DNA from: an uncultured Phycisphaerales bacterium | GTDB lineage: Bacteria > Planctomycetota > Phycisphaerae > Phycisphaerales > UBA1924 | Reading direction: 5' to 3' | DNA length: 60,804 nucleotides | NCBI GenBank assembly: GCA_937858155.1 | Contig: CALLYM010000101.1 | Coordinates: forward strand, 1-60,804 | In this document: piece after piece, positions 1 through 10,600 of the stretch | Numbering within the stretch: position 1 is the stretch's first letter | How the letters are laid out: the number at the start of each line of letters is the position of its first letter | Translations under genes and position numbers: made by a program | The notes under the pieces: model-generated | What the model was told of the DNA's origin: nothing | Seen by the model: the letters and a program-made list of their open reading frames with translations, nothing else | The model's database searches: none

Positions 1-783
1 AAGCCCAACGGCATCGTCCTCGTCACGGGCCCCACGGGCAGCGGCAAGACGACGACGCTGTACGCGGCGCTATCGAAGCTGAACGACATCGAGACCAAGA
101 TCCTGACTGCGGAGGACCCGGTCGAGTACGACATCGACGGCCTCTGCCAGGTGCAGGTGAACAGCGAGGTGGGGCTGACGTTCGCGAAGGCGCTCCGCAG
201 CTTCCTGCGTCAGGACCCGGACGTGATCCTGGTCGGCGAGGTGCGCGACTTGGAGACGGCGCAGATCGCCGTGCAGGCATCGCTCACGGGCCACCTGGTG
301 CTGTCCACGCTGCACACGAACGACGCGCCCAGCAGCATCATCCGCATGGTGGACCTGGGGGTGGAGCCGTTCCTCCTCACCGCGACGGTGGAGGGGATCA
401 TCGCCCAGCGCCTCGTGCGCAAGGTGTGCACGCAGTGCAAGGAGTTCTACGAGCCCAAGGAGGAAGAGCTCATGGAACTGAACCTGCGTCCGCAGGACGT
501 CGCGGGCAAGCGGTTCGCGCGGGGCGGCGGCAAGGTGGACGGCAGCCCCTGCCCCAACTGCAACGGCAGCGGGTACCGCGGGCGCATGGCGATCTTCGAG
601 ATCATGACGATGGACGACACGATGCGCGAGCTGATCATGAAGAACAGCAACACCGCGGTGCTCCGGCGCTACGCGCGCAAGCGCGGCATGCGCAGCCTGC
701 GGGAGAGCGGCCTGATGGGCATCTACGACGGCGTCACGACCATCGACGAGGTGGTGCGCGAGACGCTGAGCGAGGAAGACTAA
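1..783 (+). CDS. gspE: Type II secretion / type IV pilus assembly ATPase GspE/PilB, 3' part (5' end outside window)
   Basis: Cytoplasmic hexameric ATPase that powers pseudopilus assembly. The reading frame is already open at base 1; the last 260 residues are visible. Walker A (GPTGSGKT) lies about ten residues in. It is followed by the Asp-box region (AEDPVEY), the Walker B region ([12 protein letters not shown]), the His-box stretch ([10 protein letters not shown]) and a tetracysteine zinc site (CTQC ... CPNC) typical of GspE/PilB and absent from PilT. The stop at 781-783 is 69 bases before gspF, and every downstream gene to 13633 is on the same strand, so this is the visible start of a long operon. 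The missing N-terminal domain would help separate GspE from PilB. The G-H-I-J-K-like gene order downstream favours a type II secretion-like assignment. Confidence 0.95.
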   Translation, partial: KPNGIVLVTGPTGSGKTTTLYAALSKLNDIETKILTAEDPVEYDIDGLCQVQVNSEVGLTFAKALRSFLRQDPDVILVGEVRDLETAQIAVQASLTGHLVLSTLHTNDAPSSIIRMVDLGVEPFLLTATVEGIIAQRLVRKVCTQCKEFYEPKEEELMELNLRPQDVAGKRFARGGGKVDGSPCPNCNGSGYRGRMAIFEIMTMDDTMRELIMKNSNTAVLRRYARKRGMRSLRESGLMGIYDGVTTIDEVVRETLSEED

Positions 784-852
784 AGGTCACCGGGTTACTG
801 GGTCGGGACAGGCGGGTCCGGGGTGTGTGTCTGGAAGATTGGGAGTTGAACG

Positions 853-2151
853 ATGGCGACGTTTGCCTATGAAGCACTGAACTCGTCCGGCAAGCCCCAG
901 AAGGGCACGATCGAGGCCTCCACGCAGGAAGAGGCGATCCAGCGGATCAAGGGCCAGGGCCTGTACCCGTCGTCGATCAAGGAGCAGGCGGGCAAGAAGG
1001 GCGCCGCCGGCGCGGGGGGCGACAAGGCGCTCAAGGGCGACGCCGTCAAGCTGAAGCGCAAGCGCGGCAAGGGCGGGCGCGTGAGCACGAAGATGCTGAC
1101 GACGTTCACGCGTCAGTTGTCCACGCTGCAGGACGCGGGCCTGCCGCTCCTCCGGAGCCTCCAGATCCTGGAGGCCCAGCAGAAGCCTGGGAAGCTCAAG
1201 AACGTGCTGATCGGCGTGGGAGAAGAGGTGGAGGGCGGCGCATCACTCTCCGAGGCGATGAGCAAGTTCCCCAAGTGCTTCGATCACCTGTACGTCAAGA
1301 TGATCAACGCGGGCGAGATCGGCGGCGTGCTGGACATCATCCTGCAGCGTTTGTCTGAGTTCATGGAGAAGAGCCAGCGCCTCAAGAGGCGCATCCGCGG
1401 TGCGATGGTGTACCCCATCGCTGTCATTACGATCGCGACGATCATCCTGTCGGCGATCATGATCTTCATCATCCCGAAGTTCGAGGAAATCTTCAAGGAC
1501 TTCGGCGTGGCGCTGCCGGCGCTCACGATGTGGCTCATCAATACCAGCCGGTGGTTTGCGGGCAAGGTGCCGGGGCAGACGATCCCCGGCGTCTTCCTGG
1601 TGCTCCCCGCGCCCGTCATCTTGTTCTTCGGGTACAAGCTCATCCGCATGACCGGGCCCGGGAGGGCTGTGACGGACTGGATCTTCCTGCACATGCCGAT
1701 CTTCGGGCCGCTGGTCAGGAAGAGCGTGATCGCGCGGTTCACGCGCACGCTGGGCACGCTGGTCTCGGCGGGCGTGCCGATCCTGGAAGCGATCAAGATC
1801 ACCAAGGAAACGAGCGGCAATCACGTGTTCGAGAAGGCCCTTCAGAAGGTGCACGACAGCATCCGCGAGGGCGAGGGCTTCGCCCAGCCGCTGCGTGAGA
1901 GCAAGACCTGCGACGCCATCGTCGTCAACATGATCGACGTGGGTGAGGAGACGGGCGAGCTGGACGCGATGCTCATGAAGATCGCGGACAACTACGACGA
2001 AGAAGTGGACGTGGCGGTGGCGTCGCTCGTGTCGCTGCTCCAGCCGCTGATGGTCGTGGTGCTGGGCGTGTTCGTCGGAACGATCGTCATCGCGATGTTC
2101 CTGCCGCTGGTCAAGATGATTTCGTCGCTCCAGGGCGGCGGCGCGGTGTAA
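853..2151 (+). CDS. gspF: Type II secretion inner-membrane platform protein GspF/PilC
   Basis: Polytopic inner-membrane protein that couples the ATPase to pseudopilin polymerisation. It has 432 residues, about the usual family length. The N-terminus (MATFAYEALNSSGK) is the standard GspF opening. Two T2SSF repeats are visible, one around residues 85-210 (FTRQLSTLQDAGLPLLRSL) and one around 285-410 (FTRTLGTLVSAGVPILEAI), each followed by hydrophobic helices. A short Ala/Gly/Lys-rich linker (about residues 48-78) sits between the N-terminal segment and the first repeat and looks lineage-specific. It lies between the ATPase and the first pseudopilin in a same-strand run, the order seen in GspE-F-G operons. 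Confidence 0.96.
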   Translation: MATFAYEALNSSGKPQKGTIEASTQEEAIQRIKGQGLYPSSIKEQAGKKGAAGAGGDKALKGDAVKLKRKRGKGGRVSTKMLTTFTRQLSTLQDAGLPLLRSLQILEAQQKPGKLKNVLIGVGEEVEGGASLSEAMSKFPKCFDHLYVKMINAGEIGGVLDIILQRLSEFMEKSQRLKRRIRGAMVYPIAVITIATIILSAIMIFIIPKFEEIFKDFGVALPALTMWLINTSRWFAGKVPGQTIPGVFLVLPAPVILFFGYKLIRMTGPGRAVTDWIFLHMPIFGPLVRKSVIARFTRTLGTLVSAGVPILEAIKITKETSGNHVFEKALQKVHDSIREGEGFAQPLRESKTCDAIVVNMIDVGEETGELDAMLMKIADNYDEEVDVAVASLVSLLQPLMVVVLGVFVGTIVIAMFLPLVKMISSLQGGGAV

Positions 2152-2197
2152 GGGGCTGTCTCACGGGGGCAAATCCCCCGGAAAGGCGGGTACGGGC

Positions 2198-3265
2198 TTG
2201 GCAACACTTCGGGCACACACGCGGCGTGCGGGGAGCGCCTTTACGGTCATCGAGTTGATCGTGAGCATCGCGATCATCGCGCTCCTGCTGGGCATCGCGG
2301 TCTTCGGCGTCCACACGCTGCACAACGCGGCGCGTGGCACGGTGGACCTCACGATGGTCAACCAGATCGGGACGGGCGTGGACAAGTTTGAAGAAGCGGT
2401 GGGGTTCTTGCCGCCGCTGGTGAAGGACCGTCTCCCGACCGGGCTGCCCAGGGCCCTCGCGCAGCTCACCTACCCGCGGACCGCCACACGCAACGCCATC
2501 CTCGTGTACGAGCCGGACGACCAGAACGACATCGACGCGCTCAACACACTGCCCACGAGCCTGGGCACGATCGACACGAACCCGTTCCTGAACGAGTACC
2601 GGTTCAGCGAGTCGTCCCTCGCGTTTTACCTTGTCGGCGCTCTGGACGTGCGGTACGACGAGAACCGCGCACCGGACGTGGTGATCGATGGCGTGAAGGG
2701 CCCGGGCCTCTTCAAGCCCAACCACGACGGGGAATTCGGCGTGCCGAGGAAACTGCTGGACCCCAGCGACCCCAAGGCCGTGGGCGCGCCCATGGAGTCC
2801 TTCGTGAACATCGGCGGCGGCGGAGCGAAGCTCGCGTACCCCGACCAGAACGAGCCGCGGTCGGTCAAGCTCGTGGACGGGCGCGGCGTGCCGATCCGCT
2901 ACTACCGCTGGGTCAACGGCAACTGGTTCCCCAACCAGGCGGCGCCCAACGCGAAGTTCGAGGTACGCACGCTGGCCGACCTGAAGGTCCCGCGCCTTGT
3001 CGGGCGCTTCACGCCGGATGTTTCTCAGCCCATCGCCGACCAGACGACGTTCCCGACGCCGGCGGATCGCGACATCCGCCAGAACCCTGCGTTGCGGAGC
3101 GCGACATGGGCGATCGTCGCCGCGGGTCCCAACGGCCTGTTCGGGGACGAATCGCTCACGGTGATCGCGCAGGCGCTGGGCAAGCCCAACGACGCGGCGC
3201 AGGAAGCGAAGCTGCGGAGCGAGGCCGAGAAGGACAACATTGTGAGGGTGGGCGATGGCAAGTAA
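2198..3265 (+). CDS. Enlarged pseudopilin, GspG-like position (prepilin N-terminal motif)
   Basis: A pseudopilin-class protein of 355 residues; classic GspG has about 140. The start is TTG at 2198, preceded by a purine-rich AAAGGCGGG. The N-terminus has a basic leader, then AFTVIELIVSIAIIALLLG: cleavage is predicted after Ala14, with Phe at +1 and Glu at +5, followed by one hydrophobic helix. The next segment (about residues 33-70, aligned ELxVSIAII helix then DKFEEAVGFLPP) resembles the GspG amphipathic region. The remaining ~280 residues form a large domain I do not recognise. Its 3' end overlaps the next pseudopilin by 11 bases, implying coupled translation. It is probably inserted in the inner membrane and processed by a prepilin peptidase not present in this window. 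Confidence 0.88.
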   Translation: MATLRAHTRRAGSAFTVIELIVSIAIIALLLGIAVFGVHTLHNAARGTVDLTMVNQIGTGVDKFEEAVGFLPPLVKDRLPTGLPRALAQLTYPRTATRNAILVYEPDDQNDIDALNTLPTSLGTIDTNPFLNEYRFSESSLAFYLVGALDVRYDENRAPDVVIDGVKGPGLFKPNHDGEFGVPRKLLDPSDPKAVGAPMESFVNIGGGGAKLAYPDQNEPRSVKLVDGRGVPIRYYRWVNGNWFPNQAAPNAKFEVRTLADLKVPRLVGRFTPDVSQPIADQTTFPTPADRDIRQNPALRSATWAIVAAGPNGLFGDESLTVIAQALGKPNDAAQEAKLRSEAEKDNIVRVGDGK

Positions 3266-4448
3266 GCACCTCAAAGACCCCTCGCGCCGCGCGTTCTCGC
3301 TCATCGAGATGATGGCGGTCCTCGCGATCCTCGCCATCCTCCTGGCGCTGGGCGTGCCCGCGATCAAGAGCATGATCTATTCGTCGGAGCGCTCGCTCGC
3401 GGAGAATCAGCTGCGCGTGGCGATGACGGCGGCGCGTGACGCGGCGGTGCGATCAGGCGGTGGGGACGGGGCGGCGGTCTTCTTCTACGCCGACGGACGC
3501 ACCACCATACTCCCGTGCGTCAGCGTCGGCCGCATCAATGATGTCGTGCACCAGGGCGCCACCCTCACGACCACAATCGTGGAGCGGGAAGTCTTCGTGC
3601 CTGTCGAGGGCATCGAGCCCATCCGCCTTCCCCAAGGCTGGAATGTGCGGGGTTACACAGCCCCGGGCGTGATCGCGACCGGCACCGCGGCGACCGACAA
3701 CACCGACGGACTCTACGACTGCAACAGCATGCCGCTGACCATTACCGGCGACGGGCACTGGGTCTTCCCAGAAACCGAGTTCATCGATTGGGATGCTCTT
3801 CGGACCAACGCGCAGGGGTACAACGAGGGGTGGAAGCGGCAGACGTTCCTTGTGCGGTTCGAGGCGGGGACGGGCAATGCGGCGATCAGCGAGCGTCGCC
3901 CTGTCTTGGTGCTGGACCCGCTGCCCATCTCCACGGGGGAGGGCTTCCGCTCCCGCCCGCCCTACAACAACGACCCGGCCCTGGGGCCTAACGGCGAGAA
4001 CGACGTGACGCAGGCCGCGTCGCTGGAGTCGTTCGTCCGGCAGGCGACTTCTAAGCCGTTTCTGCTGGGCGGCAACCCATCGTCCCTGGTCAAGCTGCTG
4101 GGCGACATGTCGCCCGACACCGTGCTCGCGACGCCCGTGAGCGAAGTCGCGCTGTACGACGAGCAGCGTCTGGGCGGCGCGATCGGCGCGACGCGTCTCA
4201 ACGCGACCACCAAGTGCCTCTACGGCGACCCCGCGGACCGCACGGTGATCCCCGACGAGCCCACGATCGACACGACGCTCTTCGCCGGTGTCGCGGTGGA
4301 TGAGATCCAGCAGCGTATCGACGCCTACATCACGCGCGACGCGTCGGGCAACCTGCCCGACCCATCGGTCGCGATGGAGGCCCGCGTGTTCACCGTCCAG
4401 CGTTACATGGGACAGATGCAGGAAGTCAGCCCGGAGGTTGAAGAATGA
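3255..4448 (+). CDS. Enlarged pseudopilin, GspH-like position
   Basis: Pseudopilin of 397 residues against about 170 for typical GspH. The leader ends SRRA, then FSLIEMMAVLAILAILLALG: predicted cleavage after Ala13, Phe +1, Glu +5, one N-terminal helix. The following segment (ENQLRVAMTAARDAAVRSG) matches the GspH/FimT pattern in which the helix is followed by QLRxAxxxARxEAVRRG. The C-terminal domain is far larger than in GspH and has no motif I recognise. It starts inside the previous gene and ends with an ATGA overlap with the next one, so the genes are tightly coupled. Role inferred: a minor pseudopilin of the tip or initiation complex. Confidence 0.88.
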   Translation: MASKHLKDPSRRAFSLIEMMAVLAILAILLALGVPAIKSMIYSSERSLAENQLRVAMTAARDAAVRSGGGDGAAVFFYADGRTTILPCVSVGRINDVVHQGATLTTTIVEREVFVPVEGIEPIRLPQGWNVRGYTAPGVIATGTAATDNTDGLYDCNSMPLTITGDGHWVFPETEFIDWDALRTNAQGYNEGWKRQTFLVRFEAGTGNAAISERRPVLVLDPLPISTGEGFRSRPPYNNDPALGPNGENDVTQAASLESFVRQATSKPFLLGGNPSSLVKLLGDMSPDTVLATPVSEVALYDEQRLGGAIGATRLNATTKCLYGDPADRTVIPDEPTIDTTLFAGVAVDEIQQRIDAYITRDASGNLPDPSVAMEARVFTVQRYMGQMQEVSPEVEE

Positions 4449-5620
4449 ACTCTGTTGCCCGCACATCTTCCGTCGTCCGCGCGTTCACCCTTGTCGAGGT
4501 GCTTGTCGGCATCCTCATCCTGGGCCTGGGCCTGCTTGGCCTTGGCGCCATCTACCCGGCGGTTGCGATCCAGCAGCGCGACGCGGGGGACGCGGTGGAA
4601 GGTCAGGCCGTTGCGGACGCGGCGGAGGGCTTCTTCAAGGGCAACCAGTGGATGAACCAGCGCTCGACCGTCCCGGTCGTGCAGGGCGAGGACCGCCAGG
4701 TGCAGGGCTGGGAGGCATCGCTGGTGGTGGGCGACGGCGCGAAGGGCAGGGGCTGGCGGTCGATCGAAGGGATCGGCGCCACCAACTTCAATCCCCGCAT
4801 GCTCGTCCTGGACAGCGCCACGGGCGACCTCACGCTCGACACGCCCTCGGTCCCGGCGGGGTTCATCCTCCCGCAGACCGGCAGCACCGAGGCGACTCTC
4901 ACTGTGTACGACCGTCTCATCCCCGCGGTGGCGCCGGGCGGGCCGACCGCCTTCGGCAACGCCCGTTTCGTGTGGGACGCCGTGGCCCGGCGCATCAACC
5001 GTGACAACGCGGGCCGCCTGAGCAACCAGGCCGACAACCGCACCAACATCGAGAAACTGCAGGACGACGTGCAGGTCGCCGTGTTCGTCCGGCGCCTTGA
5101 CCCCGGTATCCGCAACCGCGCGGGGGCGACCTACGTGCCCGTCGCGCAGACGGCCGAGGGCCTCGCCGCTCTCGACGGCGTGGGCAGCCCGACCGGGGGC
5201 ACCCCCACGGGAACGCCCAACTACGCGCCCATCCGCCTGATGGAGATCATGCCGTGGGACGGCGCCTTCCCCGCGGGCGGCACGGGAATCCCCGCGAACG
5301 CGATGATCCGCTATGTCCACCTTTCCAACGACACCGCGGCGGAAATGACCGCGGGCATGACGGACGCGAACATCGACGCGGCGATCGGGCAGGTGGGCCA
5401 GAAGTTCGCCCTCGCCAACGGCGCGGTTGTGACGGTGATGAGCGTTCAGCAGGCGACGGTGGCGGGCGAGCAGCGCAGCATCCTGCGGATCGACCCCGAG
5501 GTCCCAAACTGGGCGTTCCATGTGCGCCCCTCGGGCGCGGTGGGCATCCCCGCGTTGTTCACGGCGCAGCCCCCCGTGGCTGTCCGCGTGTTCACGCTGA
5601 GGGACGGAGGAGCTAACTAA
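4445..5620 (+). CDS. Enlarged pseudopilin, GspI/PilV-like position
   Basis: Pseudopilin of 391 residues against about 120 for GspI. The leader ends VVRA, then FTLVEVLVGILILGLGLLGLG: predicted cleavage after Ala13, Phe +1 and Glu +5. FTLVEVLV followed by a Gly/Leu-rich helix is the GspI/PilV signature. The rest is a large, mostly beta/loop-like domain without a recognised family. Its start codon overlaps the previous stop (ATGA), and its stop is two bases before the next start. A strong GGACGGAGGAG sits in its own 3' end and serves the following gene. It is inferred to be a minor pseudopilin of the initiating tip complex. Confidence 0.88.
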   Translation: MNSVARTSSVVRAFTLVEVLVGILILGLGLLGLGAIYPAVAIQQRDAGDAVEGQAVADAAEGFFKGNQWMNQRSTVPVVQGEDRQVQGWEASLVVGDGAKGRGWRSIEGIGATNFNPRMLVLDSATGDLTLDTPSVPAGFILPQTGSTEATLTVYDRLIPAVAPGGPTAFGNARFVWDAVARRINRDNAGRLSNQADNRTNIEKLQDDVQVAVFVRRLDPGIRNRAGATYVPVAQTAEGLAALDGVGSPTGGTPTGTPNYAPIRLMEIMPWDGAFPAGGTGIPANAMIRYVHLSNDTAAEMTAGMTDANIDAAIGQVGQKFALANGAVVTVMSVQQATVAGEQRSILRIDPEVPNWAFHVRPSGAVGIPALFTAQPPVAVRVFTLRDGGAN

Positions 5621-5622
5621 CA

Positions 5623-7569
5623 GTGAGCCACGCCGCACTCCCATCCCCTGATGAACGCCCACGCACCCCGCGTCGCCCCGCATTCACGCTGCTTGAGCTC
5701 CTTGTCACCATCGGCGCGGTCGCCGTGGTGGCGGTGGGGCTGGCCGCGGTCTTTGGCGCGGTGGGCGACGCGGTGGCGACAGGGCGCCGCGTCAGCCGCA
5801 TGACCCAGTACTCGCGCATGATCGAGGCGCAGCTGCGTAAGGACTTCTCGTCCATGACGCGCGACGGGTTCCTGGCCATCCGCCAGCAGTACGCCGACCG
5901 CAACGGGGATGGGGTGTTCACGCTGGCAGACGACCGGGTCCGCGTGGGCGAGGCCGACACCACGCCCCGCCCGCGCCGCGTCGACGAAATCATCTTCTTC
6001 GCCCACGGTGATTACGTGAGCGACCGCCCGCCCCTGCCGGACGGCAACTGGGTCGCGCGCAGCGACACCGCGATGATCTACTACGGGCACGGTGAGCGGG
6101 TGAATCCGGACCTGGACAATGCGATCTCCTCCAAGCCCTACGCCGAGCCCAAGGTGAACTGGGCCAAGGACGCGACCGCCCTGAACAACGCCGACAACCT
6201 GGGGCGTGCCGGCGGTTTCAACCGCTTTGCGGGCAAGTGGACGTTGCTGCGCCAGGCCACGCTCCTCAAGCCCGTGCCCGCAATGTCGAGCGCGCCGGCC
6301 TTCTCCATCTTCGGCCTGCCGCTCAATTCCCCGCTGCTGCGGGACAAGGACAACCAGATCGCCGGTCAGCCCGCCGCGGCGAGCGTGTTCCGCGCCATCA
6401 ACAGCGCGCGGGGCGTGGGGGAACCGTCGGCGGACGTGGTCTCCAACCCGCCCATCAATGAGTACCTCTGGTACGTGACCAACACGCAGACGCCCAACGC
6501 GCAGGCCAACTACACGGGCACCGCATTCCACTCCCCCATGCTCACCTCGGGCACGGTGGACATCGCGACCACCAGCCTGGAAGAGATCAAGCAGCGTCTG
6601 CTGGGCTCGGGCAACGGCTTCCTGCCCAGGGACTACAACCCCGCGGGCCTGCCGCCCACGAGCGTGTCGAGCACTCTTGCACCGGCCACGAACGCGCGCC
6701 AGTCGCCCCCGGGTGAAGTAGACGTCCTGCAGGCGTGGATGGACAACGCGTTCCCCGCGCCCAGCGCTCAGATCGATGACCAGCTCTGGGGCACGGCGTA
6801 CCCGTCCGCGGGGCAGTACGTCAAGGAAGTCGTCCCCGGCTCCCGCATCCGCTGTGAGGAACGCGCCGTCGACGTCCTGGAAGCCATCGGCGGCGTGGGC
6901 ACCACCGCCCCGCAGCGCCGTGAGGGCGCGATGACGCGGGCCGACCGCCTCATGCTCCCTATGCACAACCTGGCGCCGGCCTGCAGCGAGTTCATCATCG
7001 AGTGGTCCTTTGGGCAGATGGACAACACCGGCGCGACGGTGTGGCACGGGCTGGTGTCGCCCTCGGTCGCGGCATCGGCTACGTCCAACCCGCGCCCGTA
7101 CGACGATACTCCCATCGCCAGCGGCGGCAAGGCCCCACTCGTGTACCGCATCCCGTTCCGCGGCCCATTCCGCAACGCAACCGAGCCGCGCGAGGGCACA
7201 TACACCGTGCCTGAACGCCTGATTTACGGCCGCCAGATCGTCGAGGCGAACCCGCCCGTCCCCAACGACGACATCCTCACCCTCACGTCCTACTTCGGGC
7301 AGGTGGACCCGGTCTTCAACCCGGACCACGCTGATACCAACACGGTGTTTGATACCACCACCGCCGGCAACGGGCTGTACCCGTTCCAGTCTGACGACGC
7401 CAACCGGCGGGACGCTGCGCCCTTCAGCTCAGGCTCGCTCCGCCCGGAGTGGCCCTGGCCCACGCTCATCCGCGTGCGGGTGACGCTGGTGGACCCGGTG
7501 GACCCCAAGCCGGAAACCGAGCAGACGTTCGAGTACGTGTTCCAGGTGCCCAGCCGGGACGGCACGTGA
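5623..7569 (+). CDS. Enlarged pseudopilin, GspJ-like position
   Basis: Pseudopilin of 648 residues against about 200 for GspJ. GTG start at 5623 with a near-perfect ribosome site (GGACGGAGGAG) eight bases upstream. The leader is 20 residues ending RRPA, then FTLLELLVTIGAVAVVAVGL: Phe +1, Glu +5, one helix. The next segment (QYSRMIEAQLRKDFSSMTRDG) matches the GspJ pattern in which a helix precedes a conserved first strand (xxRLQRxLERDLRQ). About 550 further residues are unassigned; they look extracytoplasmic and are Pro/Asn/Thr-rich. It sits immediately before the GspK-like gene, as gspJ does in classical operons. Confidence 0.87.
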   Translation: MSHAALPSPDERPRTPRRPAFTLLELLVTIGAVAVVAVGLAAVFGAVGDAVATGRRVSRMTQYSRMIEAQLRKDFSSMTRDGFLAIRQQYADRNGDGVFTLADDRVRVGEADTTPRPRRVDEIIFFAHGDYVSDRPPLPDGNWVARSDTAMIYYGHGERVNPDLDNAISSKPYAEPKVNWAKDATALNNADNLGRAGGFNRFAGKWTLLRQATLLKPVPAMSSAPAFSIFGLPLNSPLLRDKDNQIAGQPAAASVFRAINSARGVGEPSADVVSNPPINEYLWYVTNTQTPNAQANYTGTAFHSPMLTSGTVDIATTSLEEIKQRLLGSGNGFLPRDYNPAGLPPTSVSSTLAPATNARQSPPGEVDVLQAWMDNAFPAPSAQIDDQLWGTAYPSAGQYVKEVVPGSRIRCEERAVDVLEAIGGVGTTAPQRREGAMTRADRLMLPMHNLAPACSEFIIEWSFGQMDNTGATVWHGLVSPSVAASATSNPRPYDDTPIASGGKAPLVYRIPFRGPFRNATEPREGTYTVPERLIYGRQIVEANPPVPNDDILTLTSYFGQVDPVFNPDHADTNTVFDTTTAGNGLYPFQSDDANRRDAAPFSSGSLRPEWPWPTLIRVRVTLVDPVDPKPETEQTFEYVFQVPSRDGT

Positions 7570-7627
7570 TGGATCCGCGCGTGGGGCGATTCGCAAGGGC
7601 GACCCCGAGCGCGAGGAGCAACGACCT

Positions 7628-10600
7628 ATGACGATGCAGCATGCGCGCAGTGTGGAGTTGGTGAAGGTCGCGGACACAAGGCCCCGTGCGCTGCCGGGCG
7701 TTGTGTGCGCGCTGGCGGGTGCGCCGGCGGGCTGGCAGGTGCGCCCCGATCCGCGTCGGCGCGGGTCGTTCCTGGTGCTGGTGGTGGGCACGCTCGCGCT
7801 GCTGGCGGTGATCACGATCGTGTACGTCGCACTGGGCAACCAGGACAACCGCACGCGCGCCGCGGTCAAGAAGCGCGAGCAGCTGGAGGACGTCCCGTCC
7901 AGGATGGCCGAGTACATCGCGGGCGTGGTGGGCGACGACGCGGTGGCGATATCCAACGAGCGCAACCCCGACCCCAGCATCTCCGCCGATGACGAGCCCA
8001 ACGCGCTCCTGGAGTTCCGCGAAGCGGTCGACGCCCCGGGCGTGTGGTACGACGTGTACTCCAACCCGCTCCAGCAGATCACGACGCTCCCCGGCGGCGA
8101 TACCGGCACGATCGCGTGGAACCGCGCGAAGTTCAACCCGGTCGGCACCGTCCGGATGGACTATGACCTGCAGAGCGCCGACGCGCGCGACCGCCTGCCG
8201 GGCCCGATCACCGGCGTCCTTGAGCTCTACAACAACGTGCCGCCCAGCGACCCGTGGCTCGCGGCGTCGGAGCCATCGTTCCTCAACTTCGCGGGAACGC
8301 CCGTGGGCGACCCGGACCGCATGTACCTGTACCAGCGGGACTGGTTCTCGATCTCGAACTTCGCGCCCGACGGCGGGTTTGTCAACCTTGCCAACCTGCG
8401 CCCGGAGTACTCGGGCTTTAACGCGACCGCCAACGAAATGCGCGGCATCACCATCGGCACGACCAACCCGGTCGCGCGGAAGACACTGTACGACGACGCG
8501 GGGCTGGCGTTCAATGACACGCCGTGGGGCGTTGCCGTCGACAACAACAACGCCCAGAACCGCCCCTTCTTCTGGACGATGTACCAGTCCAACGCGTTCC
8601 GCCCCGCCGCGATCGGCAGGAACGAGCCCGCCAACCAGACATGGGCCAACCCGTCCTTCCGCAAGTACCAGTGGGTGGACGCCGACGGCGACGGCATGCT
8701 GGACTCCCGCATCTTTGAGATGAAGGACGCGGCCGGGAACGGCGTGTTCACTGACGTGCTCGCGTTCGGCGGCAAGTACCGCTGGTTCTTCGGCGTGCGC
8801 GCCGTGGACATGTCGGGACGTGTGAACGTGAACACCGCGGGCGACCTGGCGGGCATGCCCCTGTCGCCCTACGAGGCGGGATTGCCGGTGCCACCGGGCC
8901 AGACGCCGAACCCTGCACGCCAGACGCCGCTGCTGACGTACCGCGTCGGCTCCACGCCCGCCGATATTGACCTTGAGCGCATCCTGCGCATGACCGACAT
9001 GGTGTCGGATTCTGTCGCGTCCGGCGGCTCGTGGGACTGGACGTCCATCGACCCCACCTACACGAACGAGAACCTGTTCAACATCGGGTCGGGCGCGTAC
9101 CAGGCCCTGCGCGTGGCGATCAACACCGGCGTGATTCCAGAGGGTGAAGACCCGCAGGGCTCGGGCCCGGTCTACGCCTTCGACGGCGCGGTAGACCAGA
9201 CCGGCAACAACTCCCTGTGGGATCTGTGGAACCGAATGACGGGCGGCAACGAGGACGCCTTCCGGAACACGTGGCTCTCAAACTATCCGCAGTTTTCCAC
9301 GCTCGCAACGACCGCCACCAGCCCGTGGGACTTTACCCGCCAGCGCCGCGCGTACTACGTCGGTCAAGCCAGCAAGCTCTGGGGCGAATACTCCTTCGGC
9401 CTGCCGCTGACCCAGGACGCGGTGGTCACCGGTTCCCGGCCCTCCTTCGGTGTGGACGACCTTGCGGAGCTCCTGACCCGCGAGGGCGTGAACGACCCGA
9501 AGGTGATGAGCGCACTCGAGGTCGTGCTCAGCGCCCGCGCGATCGACCAGAACCCGCCCGGGTTGCCGTTGTCCTCTGTGCTGCGCTCCCAGCGCACGCT
9601 GGACCAGGAAATGGGTGTGGGCCGTGCTCGGTACGACGCGTCCATACCCGGCCAGGGAGACGCCGCGGTGCCCGCCGCCGGGAGCGCCCGGGATCTCGCG
9701 CTCTTGCAGATGGCTTATGACCCACGGAAGAGCCTGACGCCCATCAGTTCCGCACGCGCGATGCGGTCGGGTTCTCGCGTGCTGGACCGCGACCCCGCGT
9801 TCCAGCAGAACAACGGGAAGATCGAGGGAACCAACGCGACCAACCCCATCATGACCGGGGCGGAATTGACCAGCCTCGCGGGCCCCAGCGCGACGGAACT
9901 CAGCACCGACGACCTGAAGGTGGACCTGCGCGCGTCGCTGGCGCAGACGCTCACACCCCGCGTACGCCAGAACCCCAACCCCACCGCGTCGCCGATTGCA
10001 CCAGTCAATTGGACCAAGGAACTGGTTGAGGACCAGCAACGCGAGGCCGCGATGCGCAGCATCTTCCGCGCGTACGCCGACGCCCTCGCGCCCTACTCCG
10101 ACATCCGGGCGGCATGGCCCACAGTCCCTCCGTTCACGGGGATGGACCAGACGCTCCGCACGCTCTTCTACGGCTACAACGGGCCGGAGACGGCGCTGCT
10201 CTCCGCGGCCCACATGGCCGTCAACCTGCGGGACATGGTGGATACCGATACGCGGCCCACCATCGCCACGGTCGCGCTGAGCGGACAGGCCAACTTCCTG
10301 GGCACCAGCGGCAGCGGCACGCCCGGCACGATCAGCTCGCGCCGTGCCGTAGCCCCACCCGCCACCGGCACCATCCCCTACGCCTACCCCGCCTGGCTCG
10401 ACGCCGACCCCGCGGTAACCCGGCCCGACAGGGACATGTTCCGCCTGTCCATCGAGAGCACGCGCCTCGCACCGGGCAACGCCAACACGATGGCCCCCGC
10501 GGTGAACGTCTACGGCATCGAGCCCCAGCCATTCCTGACGCAGGTGGTGACGATGGCTGCGTATATCGATGACCCGCTGCAGGACGGGCATGCCGCCGGC

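Noticed and set aside
5617-7329. Minus-strand frame of 570 codons opposite the GspJ-like gene
   Set aside because: Shadow; no recognisable motif.
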